Under the pieces are notes generated by a model, which was not told the origin of the DNA, ran no database searches, and saw only the letters and a list, made by a program, of their open reading frames with translations. The position numbers and the translations under genes were made by a program. A DNA stretch of 34,437 bases, from assembly GCA_052093225.1 (NCBI GenBank), contig JBQDDG010000036.1:1-34437 (forward strand), written 5' to 3'. Below are positions 1 to 6,836 of the stretch, one piece after another. The stretch comes from JB111 sp052093225. GTDB taxonomy: Bacteria; Actinomycetota; Actinomycetes; Actinomycetales; Actinomycetaceae. How positions within the stretch are numbered: the stretch's first letter is position 1; each line of letters begins with the position of its first letter.

Positions 1-130
1 GCGGAACGCACGGCCGACCGTCTCGTCACCTCAGGCGCGGGCGGCCCACCAGGGCGTGTGCGCGTCGCGCTCCGCGCGGCTTGAGCTCTTCGTGGCGACA
101 CTCAAGGGCGCGCAGACCACACTCTCGAGC

Positions 131-141
131 GTTGACGCAAC
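131..141. promoter_or_regulatory. Possible operator/promoter region ahead of the DeoR gene
   Basis: The short inverted repeat GTTG-ACG-CAAC lies 33 bp before the chosen start of the DeoR-type gene. TTGACG at 132-137 could serve as a -35 element, but no good -10 follows at normal spacing (TGATAC at 151-156 is only 13 bp away). The flanking CAACATTC resembles, in reverse complement, GAGTGTTG at 4012-4018 region of the divergent akr/kinase promoter. Autoregulation is plausible for DeoR proteins but this site is only a candidate. The rest of 1-174 shows no gene I can support. Confidence 0.3.
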
Positions 142-174
142 ATTCTGACGTGATACGTGTGGCAGGATCGCCAC

Positions 175-981
175 ATGAACGGCTCCCCCGCCCCCGCCAA
201 GGGCCGCCGCCAGCGACTGGCGACGATGGCCGAGCTCGTGCTCGCCCACGGGACGCTGTCCGTCGACGAGATGGCCGAGCGCTTCGGGGTCTCGACGATG
301 ACCGTCTACCGCGACCTCGCCGAGCTCGAGCGCAGCGGCATCGTCACGCGCACGCGCGGCACCGTGACGGCGCGGGCCACCTCGATGTCCGAGGCCTCGG
401 CGGCGTTCCGATCCACCCTCAACACGGCGACGAAACGCCGGCTGGCCGAGCGCGCGGCCCGCGAGATCCACGCCGGCTCCACGATCATGATCGACGACTC
501 GACGACCCTGCTGGCGATGGTCCCGCTGCTCGACGACCTGGGGCCGGTGACGATCGTGACCCACTCCCAGGCGGTCGCGCGCGAGGCGGCGGCGCTGAGG
601 TCGGTGCGGCTGTTCGTCACGGGCGGGCGCTACCGGCCCGAGCTCGACTCGCTCTACGGATCGACGACGCTCAGCACCCTGCACTCCCTGCGCGCGGACG
701 TCTGCTTCATGTCGACGACCTCGCTCGTCGGTGGCGAGCTCTTCCACCCGCTCGAGGAGAACGCGGACGTCAAGCGGGCGATGCTCGACGCGTCGGCGCG
801 CGCGATCCTCGTGGCGGACAGCTCGAAGTTCGACCACGTGGCGACCCACAGGGTGGCCTCGATCGACGCGTTCGACCTCCTGGTCACCGACTCCGGCGCG
901 ACCGACGACCAGCTCGCACCGGTCCGGGAGGCGGGGGTCGACGTCGTCGTCGTGGGAACGGGGGACGACAGCCGCGCCTGA
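175..981 (+). CDS. DeoR/GlpR-family transcriptional regulator
   Basis: The 268-residue protein has an N-terminal winged helix-turn-helix (about residues 16-60, with the segment LSVDEMAERFGVSTMTVYRD) followed by a DeoR C-terminal sugar-phosphate sensor domain (about 80-250, with the phosphate-loop-like segment around IDDSTTLL). Length and domain order fit the DeoR family, which usually represses sugar catabolic genes and is released by a phosphorylated sugar. I chose ATG at 175 because the upstream in-frame ATG at 157 adds only six residues unlike the family. No clear Shine-Dalgarno sequence precedes it. It stands next to an aldolase, a dehydrogenase, a reductase and a kinase, so it is probably their local regulator; that role is inferred. 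Confidence 0.85.
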   Translation: MNGSPAPAKGRRQRLATMAELVLAHGTLSVDEMAERFGVSTMTVYRDLAELERSGIVTRTRGTVTARATSMSEASAAFRSTLNTATKRRLAERAAREIHAGSTIMIDDSTTLLAMVPLLDDLGPVTIVTHSQAVAREAAALRSVRLFVTGGRYRPELDSLYGSTTLSTLHSLRADVCFMSTTSLVGGELFHPLEENADVKRAMLDASARAILVADSSKFDHVATHRVASIDAFDLLVTDSGATDDQLAPVREAGVDVVVVGTGDDSRA

Positions 982-1047
982 CCCCTGGCCCCGCACCCGG
1001 ACCCAGAGGTCCCGGTGCGGGGCCGGCGAGGCCCTGGAGCCTCCCCG

Positions 1048-2085
1048 TCAGGGGTGGACGGAGACTTTGATCCCCTCGCCCCCGGCGGAGAACTCGATCG
1101 CCTCCACGGCGTCCTCGAGGGCGAACTCGTGCGTGACGAGCGAGGCGACGTCGACCGCGCCGGAGGCGATGAGGCCGAGGGCGCGCTGGTGGTCGACGCG
1201 CCGCGAGTTCGAGGCGCCGGTGACGACGAGCTCGTTGTAGTGCACGAGGTTCGGGTCGACCTCGGCGGAGACGCCCTTGGGGAAGCCGGCGAACGCGTTG
1301 ACCCGGCCGCGCTTGCGCACGATCGTCAGGGCCTGCGCGAACAGTGCCGGGATCCCGATGGCGACGACGGCGACGTCCGCACCGAGGTCGTCGGTGAGCT
1401 CCTGGACGTACTCACGCAGGTCCGTGGCGGTCGGGTCGACGACGTGCGTGGCGCCGAGCCGGGAGGCCACCTCGCGGCGGCTCGCCGACGGGTCGGAGAC
1501 GACGACCTTCCCCGCCCCGGCGAGACGTGCGACCTGCGCGTGCAGCAGGCCGATGGGCCCGGCACCGAGGACGACGACGGTCTCCCCCGGCGCGACGCCG
1601 TAGGACTCGGCGCCGCCGAGGACGCAACCGAGCGGCTCCGCGAGGGCGATCGAGGAGAACGGCACCTCGGCCGGCACGACGAACACGCCGCCGCGCGAGA
1701 TCGCCTCGGGCGGGACGGCGACGTACTCGGCGAGGCCGCCGTCGAGGGCGTAGCCGAAGATCTTCGAGTCCGTGCACAGGTTCTCGCGGCCGAGCCGGCA
1801 GTATGCGCAGCGCCCGCAGGGCACGGTCGGGTTGATCCCGATGCGGTCCCCCTCGGCGAACCCGTCGACGCCGGCGCCGAGCGCCACGACCTCGCCGGCG
1901 ATCTCGTGACCGAGCACGACCCCGACGTCGATCCCCGCCGACTTCTCCCCGCGGATGATCCGCACGTCCGTGCCGCACACGGTGTTGGCGCCGGTGCGCA
2001 GGAGGAGGCCGCCCTCGGGGGCGGTCGGCGTCGGGACCTCGCGGAGCTCGACGACGCCGGGACCGCCGAAGACCGCGGCCTTCAT
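1048..2085 (-). CDS. Zinc-dependent medium-chain alcohol/polyol dehydrogenase
   Basis: The 345-residue protein is a medium-chain dehydrogenase/reductase. Catalytic zinc ligands are visible as C37, H60-E61 and E150; structural zinc cysteines are C90, C93, C96 and C104 in the CGRCAYCRLGRENLC loop. The Rossmann glycine motif GAGPIG is at 174-179, followed by an acidic residue in VVSD that suggests NAD(H) preference. The family oxidises secondary alcohols such as sorbitol, galactitol phosphate or related polyols; the substrate here is unknown. The ATG at 2085 overlaps the stop of the aldolase gene by 4 bp (ATGA), so the two are translationally coupled. An upstream in-frame extension to 2157 would lie inside the aldolase and is rejected. 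Confidence 0.87.
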   Translation of the reverse strand: MKAAVFGGPGVVELREVPTPTAPEGGLLLRTGANTVCGTDVRIIRGEKSAGIDVGVVLGHEIAGEVVALGAGVDGFAEGDRIGINPTVPCGRCAYCRLGRENLCTDSKIFGYALDGGLAEYVAVPPEAISRGGVFVVPAEVPFSSIALAEPLGCVLGGAESYGVAPGETVVVLGAGPIGLLHAQVARLAGAGKVVVSDPSASRREVASRLGATHVVDPTATDLREYVQELTDDLGADVAVVAIGIPALFAQALTIVRKRGRVNAFAGFPKGVSAEVDPNLVHYNELVVTGASNSRRVDHQRALGLIASGAVDVASLVTHEFALEDAVEAIEFSAGGEGIKVSVHP

Positions 2086-2879
2086 CGGGTCGAGCCGCTC
2101 TCGTGGGTGATGCGGCCCAGGGTGGACAGGCGCTCCTCGAGGTCCCCGGCCTGCCACACGTTGCGGCCGAAGATCAGCCCGCGGGCGCCGGACTCGATGG
2201 CGCCGGCCGCGGCGGCCGCCACGTCGGCGTCGTCTCCGGGGGCACCGCCGAGCGTGAGGACGGGGACGTTGCCGACCTCCTCGATGATCGTGCGCTGCGC
2301 CTCGACGTCACCGACGTACTCGGTCTTGATGGCGTCGGCACCGAGCTCGGCGGCGATGCGGCAGACCTGGCGCAGGCCCTCGGGGTCCTTCTGGTCCTCG
2401 TTGCGCAGGCCCCACAGGGTGCCCTCGACGATGACCGGCAGACCGACGGCGTGGGCACGGTCGATCGTCTCGGCCACGTTGGCGATGTTGTCGTAGAACA
2501 TGCCGTCGGTCCGCGGACGGCCGATGAGGTACATGCACAGGGCGTCGGCGCCGAGCGCGATCGCATCGGCCGGGTCGACGAGCGCCCGGTACCCCTCGCC
2601 CTGCTCCTCCTTCATCGCGGGGTCGAGCGTGGTCCAGTCGGCGCGGAGGATGGCCGCGGGCGCGCCGCGGTGGGCGAAGACGTGCGAGGCCTGGGCGAGC
2701 ATCCCCTTGTTGAGCAGGATGCCGTCGGCGCCGCCGGCGGCGATGCGCTCGAGCACCGTGACCGGGTTGCCGAGGCCGCCCGGGATCTTCAGCGACTGCC
2801 CGTGGTCGAAGGCCACCGTGAACGAACGGTTGGTGTCCTTGTCGAACATGCGGCCGAGACGGATGTCGATTCCACTCAT
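2082..2879 (-). CDS. Class I aldolase of the DeoC/LsrF/FbaB (DhnA) superfamily
   Basis: The 265-residue protein is a TIM-barrel class I aldolase. The segment VAFDHGQS (22-29) is the typical first strand, and K185 in the IKTEY motif is the expected Schiff-base lysine. A phosphate-binding glycine segment (LTLGGAPGDD) follows near 210. Relatives include archaeal-type fructose-bisphosphate aldolase, LsrF and sugar-phosphate aldolases that release DHAP or a related fragment. The start ATG at 2879 has a good GAGGAG ribosome site. It is the first gene of a two-gene unit with the downstream dehydrogenase (4 bp overlap). Its place beside an FGGY kinase suggests it splits the kinase product; whether the substrate is a ketose 1-phosphate is not visible. 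Confidence 0.85.
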   Translation of the reverse strand: MSGIDIRLGRMFDKDTNRSFTVAFDHGQSLKIPGGLGNPVTVLERIAAGGADGILLNKGMLAQASHVFAHRGAPAAILRADWTTLDPAMKEEQGEGYRALVDPADAIALGADALCMYLIGRPRTDGMFYDNIANVAETIDRAHAVGLPVIVEGTLWGLRNEDQKDPEGLRQVCRIAAELGADAIKTEYVGDVEAQRTIIEEVGNVPVLTLGGAPGDDADVAAAAAGAIESGARGLIFGRNVWQAGDLEERLSTLGRITHESGSTR

Positions 2880-2934
2880 CGTGGTTCTCCTCGTGGGTCG
2901 GGTGTGACGGTTCGTGGGGGTGTTGCTCGGAACG

Positions 2935-3052
2935 GCTCGTACCGGTAGGTCGGTGCGGTCCGGCCAGGTCGCCCGGACCGGCCGGTCCGGCCGTGCAGGC
3001 CGGTCCGACCGGGGCGTCCCGACCGGCAGGTCCGCCCGGTCCGGCCGTACAG
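2935..3052. repeat. GACCGG-rich palindromic intergenic repeat
   Basis: The space between the aldolase and the reductase genes is built from many copies of GGTCCGGCC / GACCGGNNGG-type words. An 18 bp perfect palindrome, CCGGACCGGCCGGTCCGG, sits at 2973-2990. The block can fold into several stem-loops and may end the reductase transcript. No U-tract is present. Confidence 0.6.
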
Positions 3053-3054
3053 GC

Positions 3055-3912
3055 TCAGTACTCCTCGTTGACAGCGGGGTCCTTGCCGAGCGCGACGGGC
3101 GGCATCGCGTCGATGCGCGCGACGTCCTGCTCGGTCAGCTCGATCCCGGGGGCTGCGAGGTTGGCGCGCTGGCGCCCGGCGTCGGCCGACTTGGCGACGG
3201 CACCGACGCCCTTGGCAGCGGTCCACGCGATCGCGATCTCGACCGCGCTCACCCCGTGCTCGGCGGCGACCGTCTCGAGGGTGCCGTCGTCCATGATGCC
3301 CTTGCCGCGGCCGGCGACCCCCCAGCCCTGGGTGACGATGCCGTGGGCGGCGTCGTAGGCGCGGATCTCGTCCTGCGGCCGGCCCGGGTGGAGCTCGACC
3401 TGGTTGACCTCGGGGTGCTCGCCGAAGCGGTCGTGGATCGCGGACAGGTGCTCGGGCAGGAAGTTCGACACCGCGATCGCGCGGATGAGGCCCTCGGCCC
3501 GCAGATCCATGAGCACCTCGTAGGCCTCGAGGTAGAGGCCGAGCATCGGGAGCGGCCAGTGGATGTAGTAGAGGTCGAGGTAGTCGGTGTCGAGGCTGCG
3601 CAGGGAGGTGAGGAAGGACCGCCGCACCTGTCGGCGCTCCTGGTCCCCGCCGCGCAGCTTGGACACGAGCAGCAGGTCCTCGCGAGGGACGCCGGACTCG
3701 CGCACGCCCCGGCCGACGTCGACCTCGTTGTGGTACCGCTGCGCGGTGTCGATCAGCCGGTAGCCGGCGCGGATCCCCTGGGCGACGGCGGTGCGTCCGA
3801 CGTCGCCATCCATCTGCCAGGTACCGAGCGCGACGGGCGGGATCTCGATGCCGGAGCGGGTGACGAGGGCGGGTGTCTCGGGCCGCGGTGCGGCGCCTGT
3901 CGACTCGGGCAC
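3055..3912 (-). CDS. Aldo/keto reductase
   Basis: The protein (285 residues from the GTG at 3912) is a TIM-barrel aldo/keto reductase. The catalytic tetrad is complete: D55 and Y60 in DTAQRY, K85 in LLVSKL, and H118 in YYIHWP. The family reduces aldehydes and ketones with NADPH in the cytoplasm. I chose GTG 3912 because GAGGTG lies seven bases before it; an in-frame ATG at 4005 would add 31 residues of family-unlike sequence over the likely promoter. It could handle the aldehyde released by the neighbouring aldolase, or the starting sugar; this is inferred. The gene is divergent from the FGGY kinase and separated from the aldolase by a 175 bp palindromic gap, so it may have its own transcript. 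Confidence 0.85.
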   Translation of the reverse strand: MPESTGAAPRPETPALVTRSGIEIPPVALGTWQMDGDVGRTAVAQGIRAGYRLIDTAQRYHNEVDVGRGVRESGVPREDLLLVSKLRGGDQERRQVRRSFLTSLRSLDTDYLDLYYIHWPLPMLGLYLEAYEVLMDLRAEGLIRAIAVSNFLPEHLSAIHDRFGEHPEVNQVELHPGRPQDEIRAYDAAHGIVTQGWGVAGRGKGIMDDGTLETVAAEHGVSAVEIAIAWTAAKGVGAVAKSADAGRQRANLAAPGIELTEQDVARIDAMPPVALGKDPAVNEEY

Positions 3913-3965
3913 GTGGCTCACCTCTTCGTGTGGGGCGGACCGCCGCTGGGGCGGTGATGGCGAGA

Positions 3966-4068
3966 AGCCTATCCGAAGGCTAACATCGGGACTTGTTGTT
4001 TTCACAACTTCGAGTGTTGCCGCCGTGAGGTGCCGTCGATGCGTCGGCGCACGTCACCGCGTACGCTC
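3966..4068. promoter_or_regulatory. Divergent akr/kinase promoter with candidate DeoR operator
   Basis: The inverted repeat GTTGT-TTTC-ACAAC occupies 3995-4008 in an AT-richer patch unusual for this window. TAGGCT on the minus strand (3966-3971) is a good actinobacterial -10 for the reductase, about 50 bp before its GTG; TACGCT at 4063-4068 is a weaker -10 for the kinase. The palindrome lies upstream of both, where a repressor or activator could control both directions. Its GTTG/CAAC half-sites recur ahead of the DeoR gene, with different spacing. Confidence 0.4.
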
Positions 4069-4135
4069 GGGAATCCCCGGAACGGGTCGCCGCAGCGCGT
4101 CCCGCTCGGTCGATCACGCTCAAGGGAGAGAGACG

Positions 4136-5701
4136 ATGACTGCACCCACCCGCCCGGACGGACCGTTCGTCATGGGTATCGACTTCGGCACGGAGAGCTG
4201 CCGGGTCGCGATCTTCAACCTCGTGGGAGAGCCGATCGCCTTCGCGGCGACGCCCTACACGACGACCCACCCCCGGCCCGGCTGGGCCGAGCAGTCCGAG
4301 GACGACTGGTGGGACGCGATCCGTACCTCGAGCCACCAGGCGCTCCAGAAGGCCGGGCTCAGCGGCGCCGACATCGCCGGCATCAGCTACGACGCCACCA
4401 CGATGACCGTGCTCGCGATGGACGACAACGGCCGCGCGATGCGCCCGGCGATCATGTGGATGGACGTACGCGCCGTCGAGCAGGCCGAGCGTGCGAGCAG
4501 CTCGAGCTCGAAGGCCCGCCGGTACAACGGCGGCGGCACGATGCCGGCGACGGCGGAGTGGTTCCCGTTCAAGACGGCCTGGCTCAAGGAGCACGAGCCG
4601 GAGACCTTCAACGGCGCGAAGTACCTCGTCGACGCCCCCGACTGGATCACCTACAAGCTCACCGGCGAATGGACGATCAACATCAACTCGGCCTCGGCCC
4701 GCATGTACTACGACCGTGACAACGGTGGCTGGCCGGTCGACTTCTACGAGGACATCGGCGTGGCTGACGTCCTCGACAAGATCCCCGGGACGGTCAACGA
4801 CCTCGGCGTCGCCGTCGGCGGCCTGACCTCGGCGGCGGCCGAGCACCTCGGCCTGCGGGAGGGCACGCCGGTGGCGCAGGGCTGCGCCGACGCGTTCGCC
4901 GGTCAGATCGGGCTCGGCGTCGTCGCGCCGGGCAAGATGGCGCTCATCACCGGCTCGTCGCACGTGTTCATCGGCCAGACCGACCAGCCGATCTCGGGCG
5001 AGGGCTTCTTCGGCGGCTACACGGACTCGGTGATGCCCGGCCAGTACACGGTCGAGGGCGGCCAGGTCTCCACCGGCTCGGTGGTCAAGTGGTACCGGGA
5101 CAACTTCGCCAAGCACCTCGTCGACGAGGCCGAGGCGGCGGGCCGCACCGCCTACTCGCTGATGGACGAGCGCGCCGCGCAGATCCCGCTCGGCTCGGAG
5201 GGGCTCATCGTCAACGAGTACTTCCAGGGCAACCGGACGCCGTACACGGACGGGCGTGCCCGCGGCATCCTCTGGGGTCTCTCCCTGCACCACGGCCCGG
5301 CCCACTTCTACCGCGCCATCCTCGAGGGCGTCTGCTACGGCACCGAGCACATCGCGCGCACGATGCGGGCGGCCGGCCACAAGGTCGACGAGATCGTCTC
5401 GTGCGGAGGGGCGACGAACAGCGAGTTCTGGATGCAGATGCACGCCGACGTCACGGGCACGCCGATCACGCTGACCAAGGTGCCCGACGCCGTCGCGCTC
5501 GGCTCGTGCATCCTCGCCGCCACGGGCGCGGGCCTGCACAAGGACATCCCGTCCGCGGCCGACGCCATGGTCCACACGGCCGACACGATCGAGCCGGACA
5601 TGAAGGCGCACGAGGAGTACCAGTTCTACCTGGACAGCTACATCGACACCTACCCGCGGATGCAGGAGCCCATCCACAAGATGGTCGACCACGTGCAGTA
5701 G
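4136..5701 (+). CDS. FGGY-family carbohydrate kinase
   Basis: The 521-residue protein has the two actin-like ATPase domains of FGGY kinases. The phosphate-1 loop is GIDFGTESCRVAIF near the N-terminus; the second ATP-binding segment is ALITGSSHVF near residue 280; the C-terminal adenosine motif is SCGGATNSEFW followed by DAVALGS. The substrate segment PGWAEQSEDDWWDAI is typical of ribulokinase/xylulokinase relatives. It phosphorylates a sugar or polyol with ATP, but the family is too broad to name the substrate. The ATG at 4136 has GGGAGAGAG before it; the longer open frame from 3791 runs through the divergent promoter and is rejected. It is divergent from the aldo/keto reductase and convergent with era. 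Confidence 0.88.
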   Translation: MTAPTRPDGPFVMGIDFGTESCRVAIFNLVGEPIAFAATPYTTTHPRPGWAEQSEDDWWDAIRTSSHQALQKAGLSGADIAGISYDATTMTVLAMDDNGRAMRPAIMWMDVRAVEQAERASSSSSKARRYNGGGTMPATAEWFPFKTAWLKEHEPETFNGAKYLVDAPDWITYKLTGEWTININSASARMYYDRDNGGWPVDFYEDIGVADVLDKIPGTVNDLGVAVGGLTSAAAEHLGLREGTPVAQGCADAFAGQIGLGVVAPGKMALITGSSHVFIGQTDQPISGEGFFGGYTDSVMPGQYTVEGGQVSTGSVVKWYRDNFAKHLVDEAEAAGRTAYSLMDERAAQIPLGSEGLIVNEYFQGNRTPYTDGRARGILWGLSLHHGPAHFYRAILEGVCYGTEHIARTMRAAGHKVDEIVSCGGATNSEFWMQMHADVTGTPITLTKVPDAVALGSCILAATGAGLHKDIPSAADAMVHTADTIEPDMKAHEEYQFYLDSYIDTYPRMQEPIHKMVDHVQ

Positions 5702-5730
5702 CCCACCCCCTACCCCGCCCGCCTTCTCGT

Positions 5731-5808
5731 CGAGATTGCGGTTCGTCGGCGTCGAGACTGCGGTTCGTCGACGAACCGCAGTCTCGGCGGGCACCACCCG
5801 CAATCTCG
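5731..5808. terminator. Nested perfect palindrome between convergent kinase and era genes
   Basis: A perfect 34 bp palindrome at 5753-5786 has arms CGAGACTGCGGTTCGTC. It is nested inside a second pair of arms, CGAGATTGCGG at 5731-5741 and CCGCAATCTCG at 5798-5808. The outer left arm and the inner left arm are near-direct repeats. It sits between two genes that converge, so a bidirectional transcription terminator is the simplest role. The sequence conservation between nested arms also looks like a repeated palindromic (REP-like) element. Confidence 0.7.
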
Positions 5809-5822
5809 GTGGGTCGGTCGGC

Positions 5823-6836
5823 TCAGAAGCCCAGTCGGCCGAGCTGGCGGGGGTCCTTCTGCCAGTCCTTAGCCACGCGGACGTGCAGGTCGAGGTACAC
5901 CGGGCGCCCGAGGCGCTCCTCGATGCCGTGGCGGGCCCTGCTCCCGACGTCGCGCAGTCGCGAACCCCCTTTGCCGATGACGATGGCCTTCTGCGAGTCC
6001 CGCTCGACGACCACGGACACGTGGACCGCCACCACAGGCGGCCGCGGGTCGCCGTCGACACGCTCGCGCTCGACCATCTCGTCGACGACGACGGCCAGCG
6101 AGTGCGGGAGCTCGTCGCGCACCCCCTCGAGGGCGGCCTCGCGCACGAGCTCGGCGATCGTCAGCTCGACCGCCTCGTCCCCGGTGGCGCCCTTCGGGTA
6201 GAGCGGCGGGGACAGCGGCATCCGCGCGAGCAGCACGTCGGTCAGGAGGTCGACCTGGTCGTCCCCGACCGAGCTCACCGGCACGATCTCGGCGAACTCG
6301 GCGAGCCGGCTCACCTCGAGCAGCTTCTCGGCGAGCGCGCCGCGCCCCACGAGGTCGGTCTTCGTCACGACGGCGAGGAGGTCGCCGCGCAGGCCGGCGA
6401 CCTCGGTGAGCAGGTGCCGGTCGCCGGGCCCGATCTTCTCGTTCGCGGGCAGGCAGAGCGCGATGACGTCGACGCCGGTCAGCGTCTCGCGCACGACGTC
6501 ATTGAGCCGCTCCCCCAGCAGCGTGCGGGGGCGGTGCATGCCGGGCGTGTCGACGAGGACGATCTGGCCGTCGTCGCGGTGGACGATCCCCCGCACGGCG
6601 CGCCGCGTGGTCTGCGGGCGGTCCGAGGTGATGGCGACCTTCTCGCCGACCAGCGCGTTCGTCAGGGTCGACTTGCCGGTGTTGGGTCGGCCGACGAGGG
6701 CGACGAAGCCGGCGCGGTGGTCGTCGGGCCAGTCACCCTCGACGAGGTGCCCGAGGTCGAGGTCGGCGAGGGCGTTGGTGTCCTCGCCCAGCTCGGAGCC
6801 GGAGCCGGGCTCGCCGGGGAACGGGATGTCGCTCAT
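5823..6836 (-). CDS. era: GTPase Era
   Basis: The 337-residue protein is Era, a GTPase that binds the 3' end of 16S rRNA in 30S assembly. G1 is GRPNTGKS (49-56), the effector region follows, G3 is DTPG in VDTPGMHRPRT, and G4 is TKTD. The C-terminal KH domain carries KAIVIGKGGSRLRDVG. The N-terminus has an extra acidic tail of about 40 residues before the G domain, common in actinobacterial forms. The ATG at 6836 overlaps the stop of the CBS-domain gene by 4 bp, making era the last gene of the hrcA-dnaJ-rsmE-phoH-ybeY-corC-era string. Confidence 0.97.
   Translation of the reverse strand: MSDIPFPGEPGSGSELGEDTNALADLDLGHLVEGDWPDDHRAGFVALVGRPNTGKSTLTNALVGEKVAITSDRPQTTRRAVRGIVHRDDGQIVLVDTPGMHRPRTLLGERLNDVVRETLTGVDVIALCLPANEKIGPGDRHLLTEVAGLRGDLLAVVTKTDLVGRGALAEKLLEVSRLAEFAEIVPVSSVGDDQVDLLTDVLLARMPLSPPLYPKGATGDEAVELTIAELVREAALEGVRDELPHSLAVVVDEMVERERVDGDPRPPVVAVHVSVVVERDSQKAIVIGKGGSRLRDVGSRARHGIEERLGRPVYLDLHVRVAKDWQKDPRQLGRLGF

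Noticed and set aside
1..174. Possible 3' or 5' ends of a neighbouring gene at the left edge
   Set aside because: Both strands have short open stretches, but none has a recognisable motif, so no gene can be supported.
2082..5701. An AI-2 (Lsr-type) kinase/thiolase system, because the aldolase is in the DeoC/LsrF superfamily beside an FGGY kinase
   Set aside because: The kinase reads more like ribulokinase/xylulokinase relatives than LsrK, and no lsr transporter or LsrG-like gene is present.
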